Shown here: piece after piece, positions 24,962 to 34,283 of the stretch
Numbering within the stretch: position 1 is the stretch's first letter
Layout: each line of letters starts with the position of its first letter
Assembly: GCA_031292015.1 (NCBI GenBank)
Contig: JARLHY010000139.1
Coordinates: 62,001 to 126,000, forward strand
Reading direction: 5' to 3'
Source: Negativicutes bacterium
GTDB taxonomy: Bacteria; Bacillota_C; Negativicutes; Sporomusales_B; JARLHX01
DNA: 64,000 nt
Made by a program: the position numbers and the translations under genes
Notes under the pieces: generated by a model
What the model was told of the DNA's origin: nothing
The model's input: the letters and a program-made list of their open reading frames with translations, nothing else
Database searches by the model: none

Positions 24962-25330
24962 ATGCTGGAAGTAACTCATTCCATAGCGGCAACGAATACT
25001 AAACAGGCCGTCATTGCTGCTGGGGTGGCAGTGTCCAACGAGATTGATCTTGAAGGCTATCAAATGGCCGGAATTGAAATGCCGTCCGATTGGGATACTG
25101 CCAACCTAACATTTCAAGCCGCATCGATGAGCGGAGGGAATTACCGCGATTTATATAATGACGGAGGAAATGAGGTTCTTTTGGTTGCAGCTGCCGGCCG
25201 TTTTGTCTCCGTCAGTTCCGCTGCGCTATCTCTTGCTCCTTTGCGCTTTATCAAAATCAGATCCGGAAGCACGGGAACGCCGGTCAATCAATCTGCACAA
25301 CGGACATTGACCTTAAGTCTTAAGCGTTAG
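24962..25330 (+). CDS. Phage protein with tail-fibre-like beta fold, unknown
   Basis: 122 residues from ATG 24962 (ataaggagtg). Pattern YQMAGIEMPSDWDTANLTFQ ... GGNYRDLYNDGGNEVLL is like small beta-sandwich proteins seen in phage fibre or capsid-decoration clusters. Its place before the terminase is unusual; it forms a pair with the next gene. Confidence 0.5.
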   Translation: MLEVTHSIAATNTKQAVIAAGVAVSNEIDLEGYQMAGIEMPSDWDTANLTFQAASMSGGNYRDLYNDGGNEVLLVAAAGRFVSVSSAALSLAPLRFIKIRSGSTGTPVNQSAQRTLTLSLKR

Positions 25331-25340
25331 GGGGGTTATT

Positions 25341-26897
25341 ATGAATTTCCCTCTTGCTGCCCGGAAGAATCTTGGGGCGGGCCTGAAGATTATCAAAAGC
25401 GGTAATTATCTCATGACGCGAATCACCTGGGACGCCAGCAATGACTTTGGCGAACTCTTTAACTTGGTGGATACGTCTACGAATGGCTGCGTGGAGCTGG
25501 TGAATCAATACATCGACGCCAATTCCTATTCTGACACCAATTTCATTGCCAGGGCCATCGCCAATAGCAGCACGATTGTTAAAAACGAGCAGGACGATAT
25601 CTGTCCAATGAGCTATAATGCGTCGTACATCGGCGCCAATCATGGCGGATTTTTTGCTTACAACATCACTGCCACAGGCCATGATAAGACGGTGCAGGAC
25701 GTTGGGTCCGAGTGGACGCAAAGCGGTGGAACCAAAACTTATCTCCTGAAAATTGTCGATGCCAACACGCTTTTGGTTATGACGCTCAACACTTCGGGTA
25801 ATGACATCTGGTCTTTTCACAGCGTGAGCGGTACGACGCTCACCCATTCGGCGGGGGCAATTCATACCAGCACAATCACTTTTTCCTCGCCGGTGCAGGT
25901 GGAAATTTACCAATCATTTAAGAATCATACATATCAAGTTCTAGCAGACAGCTATCGGCCGATCATCACTGATGGAAGCTATAGCTGCGACCATCTGGAT
26001 ATCGTTGAATCTTATGATATCGTTGACTACAATTCCATGCTCAATTACGTGCGCAGTCAGGTAGGAAGTTCTGTTCAGCCGACTTTCAATGCTCCGGCGG
26101 TGGATGTCAGCGTTCATTTCGATATCATCTACCGCATTCAGGACAATGGAGCAATTACGGTTTACCACAAAATCAAGAATTACAAGTTGATTAGCCTGGA
26201 CTATGCGGGATTGGTGCAGGCGATGCAGCTGGTTAAGCCCAGCGGCGGAACGCTTTATGAATATGTACCGAAGACGGTACCATTCACAATGACAAGCAAC
26301 TACAACTTAGCCAACATTCAGGATATTACATCGTTATCGGAAACCATTAACTTGACTTCGGAAAAGTGGGCAGATACCGCGAATCCTCCTGATCGCTACC
26401 TGCAATTTGCTAAAACATCTGGCGGGGCCAAATATCAAAACTACGGCTTTACTCTCGGATACTGCACAGCATTTGCATGGGGAAATCAAAGCATTCGGAA
26501 GAACGCGGCGGCCAGTACCCTGCAATTATTGTATTCATCGAAAAAGCAATATCCAAAACTAGTCACTGGTGCCAGTACAACATACTCCAATTCGCAGGTT
26601 CCGGCCGGGACTACCTTCGAAGGTGTGGCCTTCCGCTGCCCGGTAAACTACAACAACGACACGGATGCAACAGTTATTGCCTGGTATCAGGTCGGGGATA
26701 CAACCTATCTGATGTTAGACTATCATACCAACGTAAGCAAGACTGTTACCCTCCCGGCCAAATTTGCGGGGAAGACCATTGGTATTATTGAGAAGTCAGC
26801 TGGATTTGCGCTGAATAGTCAAGTGGTATCGCCATCTGGCGGCATATCGATAACCGTTACTGGCGGTTATGGATATGCAGTATTGAGTCTAGTCTGA
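25341..26897 (+). CDS. Large beta-rich protein upstream of the terminase, unknown
   Basis: 518 residues, rich in Ser, Thr, Asn, Tyr, predicted mostly beta; no signal peptide. N-terminal half describes a jelly-roll-like pattern; the C-terminal end (GGISITVTGGYGYAVLSLV) is like the closing beta domain of glycan-active or receptor-binding proteins. Start ATG 25341 has gggggtt upstream. Similar material is normally placed in the tail module. I do not recognise the family; receptor binding or glycan binding is a guess. Confidence 0.5.
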   Translation: MNFPLAARKNLGAGLKIIKSGNYLMTRITWDASNDFGELFNLVDTSTNGCVELVNQYIDANSYSDTNFIARAIANSSTIVKNEQDDICPMSYNASYIGANHGGFFAYNITATGHDKTVQDVGSEWTQSGGTKTYLLKIVDANTLLVMTLNTSGNDIWSFHSVSGTTLTHSAGAIHTSTITFSSPVQVEIYQSFKNHTYQVLADSYRPIITDGSYSCDHLDIVESYDIVDYNSMLNYVRSQVGSSVQPTFNAPAVDVSVHFDIIYRIQDNGAITVYHKIKNYKLISLDYAGLVQAMQLVKPSGGTLYEYVPKTVPFTMTSNYNLANIQDITSLSETINLTSEKWADTANPPDRYLQFAKTSGGAKYQNYGFTLGYCTAFAWGNQSIRKNAAASTLQLLYSSKKQYPKLVTGASTTYSNSQVPAGTTFEGVAFRCPVNYNNDTDATVIAWYQVGDTTYLMLDYHTNVSKTVTLPAKFAGKTIGIIEKSAGFALNSQVVSPSGGISITVTGGYGYAVLSLV

Positions 26898-26907
26898 GGT
26901 TAAAGGC

Positions 26908-27270
26908 ATGCCAATCAAACCTAAGTCGCCTTGCTGTCATCCAGGATGTACTGCATTGACTGAACAACGATATTGTGCAAGGCATGACAAGAAAGAACGC
27001 AACAGACATGATCAGCAACGCGGAACGGCAGCGAGTCGTGGGTATGGGAGCAAGTGGCAACGATATCGAAAGCAATATCTTCAAGATCATCCACTTTGTA
27101 TATCATGTGAATGCAAAGGTGAATTGACCCCTGCAAATATAGTTGACCATATCATACCGCATAAAGGAGACCAGACATTGTTTTGGTCTCCTTCTAATCA
27201 TCAATCGCTATGCAAGCGATGCCATGATAGTAAAACAGCGCGAGAAGACGGCGGTTTCCGTAATAAATAA
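26908..27270 (+). CDS. HNH endonuclease (packaging-associated)
   Basis: 120 residues. N-terminal Cys/His knuckle (CCHPGCTALTEQRYCARH), then RGYGSKWQRYRKQYLQDHPL and the HNH core VDHIIPHKGD ... NHQSLCKRCHDSKT. HNH proteins next to terminase genes take part in cos cleavage in HK97-like phages. Gene order HNH-TerS-TerL-portal-protease-capsid supports this. Confidence 0.9.
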   Translation: MPIKPKSPCCHPGCTALTEQRYCARHDKKERNRHDQQRGTAASRGYGSKWQRYRKQYLQDHPLCISCECKGELTPANIVDHIIPHKGDQTLFWSPSNHQSLCKRCHDSKTAREDGGFRNK

Positions 27271-27279
27271 TTATTATTG

Positions 27280-27350
27280 GGTAGGGGGGGCAAAATCCTA
27301 AAAAATTGGCCTCAAATAGACCGTGCCCGCTCTCTGGTTTTCAAAAATGT
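27280..27350 (+). other. Candidate cos region
   Basis: Between the HNH and small terminase genes: a G7 run (27284-27290) followed by caaaatcctaaaaaattgg and a GC-rich ccgtgcccgc. Similar G-run plus caaaatc arrangements precede TerS in many Gram-positive cos phages. Cut sites cannot be fixed from sequence. Confidence 0.4.
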
Positions 27351-27380
27351 CCCCAATCAAGTTTGAAGGGAGGTGTTTTT

Positions 27381-27896
27381 ATGCCTGGTCAAGTCGTTTC
27401 GTTCGACAAAATGCAAGTTGGAAGCAAAGGCGGCGGAAAACATTGGACAAAAAAAGAAGTGGAACAAAGGACGACGGCTGCGGCTGGCATGACACGCTCC
27501 CGGGTTAAGCTTCGGCCTCCCGATTGGCTCATGTTAGACCCTGCTGCAGCTGATGTCTGGAAACGAACCATCAAGCGCCTTAAAGGTTTCGATGTCATGG
27601 ATGACCTTGATAGCGATTCCCTGGCGATCTATTGCCAGGCAGTAGCCGGATTCGAAAACTTGGTAAGAAATCAAGTTCCCGTTCCACCGAAAACGGGAGA
27701 TCCGGATCTTGACTGGGAAAGACGAATGACATATGAATCGGCAAAAGCTCGACGCGAGGAAGAGATGAGAAAGTGGTCAAGGATCATCGTGTCCTATGCC
27801 GAAAAACTTGGATTAACCCCGAATGGGCGGGCGCGACTGGCAAAGAAAAAAGCAGATAAAGGGCTGAAAGACCCCAATGGCGACCTCTTCGATTGA
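27381..27896 (+). CDS. Terminase small subunit, P27 family
   Basis: 171 residues from ATG 27381 (gggaggtg upstream). RPPDWLMLDPAAADVWKRTI and MDDLDSDSLAIYCQAVAGFE followed by a helical end with LGLTPNGRARLAKKK are P27/TerS features. It recognises phage DNA for packaging together with TerL, which starts 20 nt inside its end. Confidence 0.9.
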   Translation: MPGQVVSFDKMQVGSKGGGKHWTKKEVEQRTTAAAGMTRSRVKLRPPDWLMLDPAAADVWKRTIKRLKGFDVMDDLDSDSLAIYCQAVAGFENLVRNQVPVPPKTGDPDLDWERRMTYESAKARREEEMRKWSRIIVSYAEKLGLTPNGRARLAKKKADKGLKDPNGDLFD

Positions 27897-29682
27897 CATA
27901 GACAAGTTTATAACTCATCTTGAGTCATTGCATCCGACAACGCGCTATGCTGTTGAAGTGGTATCCGGCATGAAAGTGGTTTGCAAAAAAGAATGGCAGG
28001 CATGCGAACGCCATTTGCGGGATCTTCAGCGAGTCGGGACTGATCATTTCCCTTACGTCTTTGATGAGAGCCGAGCAAATCGTATTTTTGATTGGTTTGA
28101 GCGATGCTGCCGGCATGTTCGAGGGCCGTTTTCCGGAAAATTGATTGAACTGCAGGCTTTTCAAAAATTTGATCTTGGGTGCATCTTCGGCTGGGTCCAA
28201 AAGGATACCGGCCGTCGTCGTTTTAAAAAGGCATTTAATATGCGGGCCAGGGGCAATGTCAAATCGACTGAGATGTCTGGAATTGCCCTTTATGGCATGT
28301 GCAGTGATTGCTATTATCCACCGGGGCAGACTGAGCAGCGGATCTATGAAGATTCTCCTGAAATCGAATGCGCTGCGGTAGACCGTGAACAGGCGAAACG
28401 GGTTTGGGGCGATGCCCGGTCAATGGGTGAGGCCAGCCCGGACATTGTTAAGCGACTTCGCATTAAGCGGACCTATATCGAGCATATCTCCCGGGGCGGA
28501 TTTATGCGGCCGCTCAGCAAGGACACGAAAAATAAGGATGGCGGCGCCCCGGTCATCGTTATCATAGACGAATATCACGCACATTCCACCAGTGAAATCC
28601 ATGATGTTTTATGGAGCGGGTTCGGCAAGAGAGCCCAGTCCCTGATGGAGATCATCACCACGGCCGGCAACGATGCAGAAAACAATCCCTGCAAGCTGGA
28701 ATATGACCTTTGTGTCAAGATCATGGATGGAGAGATCATCGATGAAACCTATTTTGTCATGATACGTGAGCTTGATAAAGAAGATTCGCCGCACGACTTG
28801 GCTGTTCTGGTCAAAGCGAATCCCATACTGCAGGAGGATAATGAATATAGTCGGGGATTGCTCGAACAGATAAAGATTGAGCATGATAGCGCCTTTGGCT
28901 CCGGAGATCCATCAAAAATCCGCGAATTCCTTACGAAGCGTTGTGATCTTTGGCAGGCCAGCAGCGATGATAAATACATGGATGGCCTGATGGACCTTTG
29001 GAAAGAGTTGGCCATTCCCCGGCAAGAATTTGTCGAGTTGATACGCGGACGCGAATGTCTGAATGGCGATGATCTTTCCAAACGAATCGACCTTACGGCC
29101 ACCGGGTTTGTTATTCCCCTTGATGATGGCCGCATTGCGGTTACTGCTCATGGATTTATCCCAGAAGAAACGGTAAAACAGCATGAACATGGTGATCGGG
29201 TGCCTTATCGCCACTGGGCCAATGACAAATGGTGCACTATCACGGATGGCGGTGTCACAGATTACGACTATATCCAGACCCATATCCATGACCGGGAAAC
29301 AGATGATCAGCTAAAGATACTCGAAGTTTGCTGTGATCCTTACAATGCTACTCAGTTTATGACGAACATGGTTAAGGATGGGTATGTCGGCGTGGAGATC
29401 CGGCAGGGGGTTTTGACCTTATCTGAGCCGACAAAGCGCTTCCGGGAACTGGTTATACAAAGAAAAATCGTTCATGACGGCAGCCCGTTACTTACCTGGT
29501 GCTTATCAAATGCTGTTGTGGTCCATGACAACAACGGAAATATCAAATTATCCAAAAAGCACAAAGATGATAGTCAGCGTATCGACCTTATAGCCGCAAT
29601 TATCAATGCTATGGTTCGTTTGCCAGCAATAGGCGAGAATGGGCCATCAGTTTATGAGGAAAGGGGTGTTATGTCAGCGTGA
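27877..29682 (+). CDS. Terminase large subunit
   Basis: 601 residues with ATPase (about 80-270; RARGNVKSTEMSGIALY as the Walker A region in this family, and VIVIIDEYHAH as Walker B near 228) and a C-terminal RNase H-like nuclease (DLTATGFVI, DPYNATQFM, then the DDSQRIDLIAAIINAM end). It pumps DNA into proheads and cuts it. Start overlaps TerS by 20 nt. Confidence 0.95.
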   Translation: MATSSIDIDKFITHLESLHPTTRYAVEVVSGMKVVCKKEWQACERHLRDLQRVGTDHFPYVFDESRANRIFDWFERCCRHVRGPFSGKLIELQAFQKFDLGCIFGWVQKDTGRRRFKKAFNMRARGNVKSTEMSGIALYGMCSDCYYPPGQTEQRIYEDSPEIECAAVDREQAKRVWGDARSMGEASPDIVKRLRIKRTYIEHISRGGFMRPLSKDTKNKDGGAPVIVIIDEYHAHSTSEIHDVLWSGFGKRAQSLMEIITTAGNDAENNPCKLEYDLCVKIMDGEIIDETYFVMIRELDKEDSPHDLAVLVKANPILQEDNEYSRGLLEQIKIEHDSAFGSGDPSKIREFLTKRCDLWQASSDDKYMDGLMDLWKELAIPRQEFVELIRGRECLNGDDLSKRIDLTATGFVIPLDDGRIAVTAHGFIPEETVKQHEHGDRVPYRHWANDKWCTITDGGVTDYDYIQTHIHDRETDDQLKILEVCCDPYNATQFMTNMVKDGYVGVEIRQGVLTLSEPTKRFRELVIQRKIVHDGSPLLTWCLSNAVVVHDNNGNIKLSKKHKDDSQRIDLIAAIINAMVRLPAIGENGPSVYEERGVMSA

Positions 29683-29825
29683 AGGTGGATATACAAGACT
29701 TTTTTATAGTTTTTGGAGTGACACTTATATCCTACGGCCTATATCTTGTCTATGCGCCACTTCTGTTTTTGACTTGGGGCGCATTTTTCATTTTGTTGGG
29801 CCGGCCGAGGAAGGTGGTGAAATAA
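29679..29825 (+). CDS. Small two-helix membrane protein between terminase and portal
   Basis: 48 residues from GTG 29679, overlapping the terminase stop (GTGA). Two hydrophobic segments (FFIVFGVTLISYGLYLVY and PLLFLTWGAFFILLG) then RPRKVVK. Small membrane genes at this site are common in Firmicute phages; role unknown. Confidence 0.6.
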   Translation: MKVDIQDFFIVFGVTLISYGLYLVYAPLLFLTWGAFFILLGRPRKVVK

Positions 29826-29826
29826 T

Positions 29827-31083
29827 TTGGGGGCAATAGCAAAGATCTTTGCCGAAGCATTCAGCTTATCCGGCGAACCGCCTGACTGGTTTTATCGCTG
29901 GAGCGGAGGGGGGCCATCCAAAACCGGCCTGCATGTCAGCGAGCAGACCGCGCTCCGATTTACGGCCGTGTTCGCCTGCATCCGGATATTGTCCGAAACG
30001 TTGGCATCCATGCCAATCATCCTTTATAAGGATCGTAAGATCGGGGACAAAGCCAGCGGCAAGGATCGGGCCGTTGATCATCCCCTCTATGATCTTCTAA
30101 AGACGGCGCCGAACAAAGAAATGCCATCAATGATCCTGAAGGAGACAATGCAAAGCCATATTGCCGGCAGCGGCAATGGATATTCGCATATTCAGCGCAA
30201 TCGGCGTGGAACAGTTTTGAGCCTATCGTTAATTCCCTGGACATTCATCGACCCCCGACGCAATCTTGAAACCTGGGAAATTGAATATTGGACGAATGAC
30301 CGCGGCAAGATGATCATTCTTCCATCGGAAGAAGTTTTTCATATTCCAGGCCTGGGCTTTGATGGCGTGAAAGGTTATTCGCCGATCTACATGGCAAAAG
30401 AGGCAATAGGGCTTGGGTTGGCCGCTGAGATGTTTGGAGCATCATTTTTTGCAAATGGGGCGAGCGTTTCGGGCGTTGCAGAGTATCCGGGTAAGCTTTC
30501 GGATAATGCTTTTCAGCGGTTCAAGCAATCCATTCGCGAGGAGTATGCTGGTTTAGGTAATACAAAAAAGGTCATGTTCTTGGAAGAGGGGTTGAAATTT
30601 CATCAGGTAACGATCCCTCCGAACGAGGCCCAATTTATCGAAACCAGAAAGTTTCAGGTAGAGGAAATTGCTCGTCTTTACCGGATACCAATGCACTTGC
30701 TACAAAACCTTGAGCGGTCCACGAACAACAATATTGAACACCAGAGCTTAGAATTCGTGATGTATACCATGTTACCGTGGTTTACCCGCTGGGAACAATT
30801 CATAAACTTCAAACTGCTCACCCCGGATGAAAGAGCGCAAGGATATTTTGCTGAATTTTTGATCAATGCTCTCATGCGCGGCGATACTGTAGCCAGGGCG
30901 CAGATGCTTCACCTCATGCGTCAGGACGGTGTCATCTGCGCCGATGAGTGGCGCGAACTGGAAAACATGAATCCGCAGGAAAACGGTCAGGGAAAATATT
31001 ACTTCATCAATGGAAATATGATTCCAACCGAAATTGCGGCTGCCCAGAAGCCGAAAAACAAAGGAGGTGGTAACCAGCAATGA
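29827..31083 (+). CDS. Portal protein, HK97 family
   Basis: 418 residues from TTG 29827 (gaaggtggtg 7 nt upstream). LRFTAVFACIRILSETLASM, EVFHIPGLGFDGVKGYSPI and EEIARLYRIPMHLLQNLERS are typical for HK97-type portals, the dodecameric ring at the head vertex. Stop overlaps the protease start. Confidence 0.95.
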   Translation: MGAIAKIFAEAFSLSGEPPDWFYRWSGGGPSKTGLHVSEQTALRFTAVFACIRILSETLASMPIILYKDRKIGDKASGKDRAVDHPLYDLLKTAPNKEMPSMILKETMQSHIAGSGNGYSHIQRNRRGTVLSLSLIPWTFIDPRRNLETWEIEYWTNDRGKMIILPSEEVFHIPGLGFDGVKGYSPIYMAKEAIGLGLAAEMFGASFFANGASVSGVAEYPGKLSDNAFQRFKQSIREEYAGLGNTKKVMFLEEGLKFHQVTIPPNEAQFIETRKFQVEEIARLYRIPMHLLQNLERSTNNNIEHQSLEFVMYTMLPWFTRWEQFINFKLLTPDERAQGYFAEFLINALMRGDTVARAQMLHLMRQDGVICADEWRELENMNPQENGQGKYYFINGNMIPTEIAAAQKPKNKGGGNQQ

Positions 31084-31838
31084 AAAAATTCTGGAACTTC
31101 AAAAACACGGCTCCGGGAGTCGGTGAACTCATGCTCTACGGCGTGATCAGCAGCAGCACTTGGTGGGGCGATGAAATTACGCCGAAACAATTCGCCGATG
31201 ACCTGGCCGCACTTGGTCCTGTTACGAAGATTAATGTCTATATTGATTCGGATGGCGGTGATGTCTTTGCCGGTCAAGCAATTCGTTCTATGCTGAAACG
31301 ACATCCGGCGAATGTAACTGCCTATGTTGATGGCGTTGCCGCCAGCATCGCATCGGTGATCCTTACGGCGGCCGATACCGTAATTATGCCGCGAAATTCC
31401 ATGCAAATGGTCCATAAACCGTGGTCTTACGTGATCGGAAATGCCGATGTCATGCGAAAAATGGCCGATGATCTGGATAAGGTGGCTGAAAGCATTATAG
31501 CTGCCTATGAAGAAAAATCGGGCATGTCAAGAGATGAGATTCTAGCCATTATGGAGGCTGAGCAATATTGGACCGCCGAAGAATGCATCAAAATGGGATT
31601 AGCCGACGAAATTGAGCAGCAAAAAGTTATTGCAGCATGCATAGATAGCGGTATTTTGATGCTCAATGGTCGCAAACTTGACTTTTCCAAGGCTAAAAAC
31701 CCGCCGAAATTCCTGTTTTTATCGCCTGAACCACCGGCCAGGCAGCCCCCGGAACCGGAAGAACAGCAGCCAAATGGGCTGCTTTCTTTATGCGAAAAGC
31801 AACTTCAAATCAACAAAAATGCCATGAGGAGGTATTAA
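31080..31838 (+). CDS. ClpP-like prohead protease
   Basis: 252 residues. KINVYIDSDGGDVFAGQAIR, catalytic Ser in DGVAASIAS (about 85) and His in MVHKPW (about 110) identify the ClpP-like head maturation protease. C-terminal Pro/Glu-rich tail. It cleaves capsid protein during head maturation. Confidence 0.93.
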   Translation: MKKFWNFKNTAPGVGELMLYGVISSSTWWGDEITPKQFADDLAALGPVTKINVYIDSDGGDVFAGQAIRSMLKRHPANVTAYVDGVAASIASVILTAADTVIMPRNSMQMVHKPWSYVIGNADVMRKMADDLDKVAESIIAAYEEKSGMSRDEILAIMEAEQYWTAEECIKMGLADEIEQQKVIAACIDSGILMLNGRKLDFSKAKNPPKFLFLSPEPPARQPPEPEEQQPNGLLSLCEKQLQINKNAMRRY

Positions 31839-31841
31839 AAC

Positions 31842-33080
31842 GTGAACAAAGAACAAATTCTAGCCAAAATCCGCGAGAAAATGGCCAAACAGCAGACTAT
31901 CGTAGACCTGGCCAAGGCCGATAGTGGCCGGGGGATGACCGAGGACGAAGGGAAGGACTTCGATAACCTTCAAAAGGAGATCGATAACCTGCAGTCGGAT
32001 TTGGCGAGGGCTGAAAAACTGGAAGCCAACGCCAAATTCATGGACGCTCCGGCGAATCCCCGAGTCCGTCCTGTCGATATGGATGTCCAGGAGGACAAGC
32101 TGGATGATGGTGGATTCAAAAACATCGGCGAACTGGCCAATGCGCTTCGTTTTGGTGACAAGAAAGGACGAATCGCAAACCTATCCACCGGCGACGTCGG
32201 TATTTTGATTCCACCGGCATTCGCCGGCACCATCTTGCAACTCAATCCCGAAGCAGAAATCATCATGCCCCGGGCAACGATCATTCCCGCCGGCGATCCG
32301 CCTGACGCAGAATTCTCCATTCCTTATTTCGTTCAGGGGAATTCTGGCGCTCTTGGCGGCGTTTCTTTGACTTGGACTGCGGAATCTCAGGACAAGCCGG
32401 ATAACAATGATCCTATTATCGCCGATTTGACGTTGAAACCGCAGGAAGTTTCCGGTATATCCACAATTAACAATAAGACGCTGGTCAACTGGCAAGCCTG
32501 CGGAGCTTTCATCCAAAATTTGCTTCGCCAAGCATTTGCCACAGGGCGCGATTACAAATTTCTGCGCGGGTCCGGGGCCGGTTGCCCGCTCGGCGTCTTG
32601 AATGCTCCAGGTAAAATTATCGTTCAGAGAAACACGGCGCTTACCATTAAGTATGTCGATGTTGTATCCATGCTTGGACGATTGCTTCCTGATGCCATTG
32701 ACAATGCCTTTTTCTTGGCTAATCTCTCGTCTCTCCCGACATTGATGCAATTGGCGGACGGTCAGGGACGACTGATCTTGGTGCTTGGCGATGCGACTAA
32801 AGGAATTCCTACCACTCTCGCTGGGTTGCCGCTGAAGTGGACCGGAAAACTACCTACCGTTGGAAACCAGGGAGACCTGGTTTTGATGAGTCTGGATCCC
32901 TATTATTTGATTAAGCAAGGCAGTGGACCTTTCCTGGCCATTTCCGAACACTCCAAATTCCAAGCCAATAAGACCCAGTTCCGAATCGTGGCCAATATCG
33001 ACGGCCAACCATGGGTCAAAGATCCGCTGCTTCTGGAAGACGGCCAGACCACGGTGTCGCCGTATATCGTTCTCAAATAA
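31842..33080 (+). CDS. Major capsid protein, HK97 fold
   Basis: 412 residues from GTG 31842. An N-terminal coiled-coil scaffold (about 1-75, Lys/Glu-rich) that the protease would remove, then the HK97 fold (STGDVGILIPPAFAGTILQL, LLRQAFATGRDYKFLRGSG, PLGVLNAPG). Followed by a GGCCGG/CCGGCC hairpin. Confidence 0.93.
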   Translation: MNKEQILAKIREKMAKQQTIVDLAKADSGRGMTEDEGKDFDNLQKEIDNLQSDLARAEKLEANAKFMDAPANPRVRPVDMDVQEDKLDDGGFKNIGELANALRFGDKKGRIANLSTGDVGILIPPAFAGTILQLNPEAEIIMPRATIIPAGDPPDAEFSIPYFVQGNSGALGGVSLTWTAESQDKPDNNDPIIADLTLKPQEVSGISTINNKTLVNWQACGAFIQNLLRQAFATGRDYKFLRGSGAGCPLGVLNAPGKIIVQRNTALTIKYVDVVSMLGRLLPDAIDNAFFLANLSSLPTLMQLADGQGRLILVLGDATKGIPTTLAGLPLKWTGKLPTVGNQGDLVLMSLDPYYLIKQGSGPFLAISEHSKFQANKTQFRIVANIDGQPWVKDPLLLEDGQTTVSPYIVLK

Positions 33081-33128
33081 CGAGGCCGGTTAAATCCGGC
33101 CTACTCTCATAAAACAGGAGGGATTAAA

Positions 33129-33866
33129 TTGAAACCTTTGCTCAAAAGAAACAAAATTGACATCGGTCTGGTTGGCCAGACAATCAACAACACCAATGTC
33201 ATCGGGAAATATTTTTCGATGACGATGTATCGCAAGGCTCTGGCCATTCTGAGTATCGGCGCCATGGCGGCCACAAAAACCGCCGCCATCGAATTCTTGC
33301 AGGCTACTGATGCCGCCGGAACCAGCGCCAAGGGCATTCCCAGCACTGCCGGCCAGGCCGCGATTGCGACCATAACGGCGAATGCCGGGGTTACTGTGGC
33401 AACCTTGGCGCTGGCCAGTGTTGCCGCAGCGGATGCGGTGACGATCAACGGCCTGACTTTTACCGCCCATGCCTCAACAACGACAATTGCCAGCAGACAA
33501 TTTTCCGCCGCCGGAACGGATTCCGCCGATGGCGATGAGCTTGTCAAGTGTATCAACGATGCGACGTATGGCGTACCCGGCGTGACCGCTACCAATGCCA
33601 GCGGCACGTTGACGCTGATCGCCACCGACCCAGGCGAAGCAACCATCACCATCACTAATGCCGCCGCCACGATGACTCCTGCAACGGTACAGGCTCAGGG
33701 ATATGTCGAAATCGACGTCTCCCAGCTTGATATCAACAATGGATTTGTCTACATCTCTCCCAAGGTCACTACCACTAGCACCGCCGGCGTATGCGCCGTC
33801 ACCCTGATTCGCAGCGACGGGAGATTCGAGCCGGTGCAGAAGATGGCTGCCGGCAAGATTCTGTAA
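33129..33866 (+). CDS. Head-associated protein, probably decoration
   Basis: 245 residues from TTG 33129 (acaggaggg). Ala/Thr-rich, beta-rich, with a repeat-like middle domain (DAVTINGLTFTAH ... DGDELVKCINDATYG) resembling Ig-like or fibre inserts; ends RSDGRFEPVQKMAAGKIL. Position after the capsid suggests decoration or fibre. No exact family named. Confidence 0.6.
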   Translation: MKPLLKRNKIDIGLVGQTINNTNVIGKYFSMTMYRKALAILSIGAMAATKTAAIEFLQATDAAGTSAKGIPSTAGQAAIATITANAGVTVATLALASVAAADAVTINGLTFTAHASTTTIASRQFSAAGTDSADGDELVKCINDATYGVPGVTATNASGTLTLIATDPGEATITITNAAATMTPATVQAQGYVEIDVSQLDINNGFVYISPKVTTTSTAGVCAVTLIRSDGRFEPVQKMAAGKIL

Positions 33867-33905
33867 AGGAGGATGAGGGGGCGATATGCCCCCTCTACTA
33901 TTAAC

Positions 33906-34283
33906 ATGACGAAAGTATTAACCCTCCAGGAAGTCCGCCTGAACGGCGAGGAAGTACCGGCCGGCGTCGAAGTTGAGATCGAGGATGAATATTTGCCGCG
34001 TTGGCTGGAAAGAGGGCTGGCAGCGCCGATTTCTTCGGACGAATCATCCGTTTATTACCAGTCCCTTTCGGGCGGATGGTATGTATTCCCGGATGGAACG
34101 AAAGTTCGAGGCAAGGAGGCGCTGGAAGAATATTTGAAGGCTCGGGAAAGTGGTGATCAAAATGATGCACCGACACAGGATGGAGGAACCCAGGAAAGTC
34201 AATCTTCCGAATCTCCATCTCAAGATAGTGCCGACAGCGGAACCGGTGACGCTATCGGAGGCGAAACTCTATCTGAGGGTTGA
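33906..34283 (+). CDS. Head-tail region protein with overprinted C-tail
   Basis: 125 residues from ATG 33906 (MTKVLTLQEVRLNGEEVPAG). An aaaggagg at 33864-33871 stands before a gaggggg/ccccctc hairpin; ATG 33873 in the same frame touches that site, so start is uncertain. The last about 35 residues (Ser, Gln, Asp, Gly) are coded in the same DNA as the front of the next gene. Confidence 0.55.
   Translation: MTKVLTLQEVRLNGEEVPAGVEVEIEDEYLPRWLERGLAAPISSDESSVYYQSLSGGWYVFPDGTKVRGKEALEEYLKARESGDQNDAPTQDGGTQESQSSESPSQDSADSGTGDAIGGETLSEG

Noticed and set aside
26908..27270. HNH gene as a homing endonuclease within an intron
   Set aside because: It is free-standing next to the terminase genes, which are uninterrupted; the order is that of HK97-like packaging modules.
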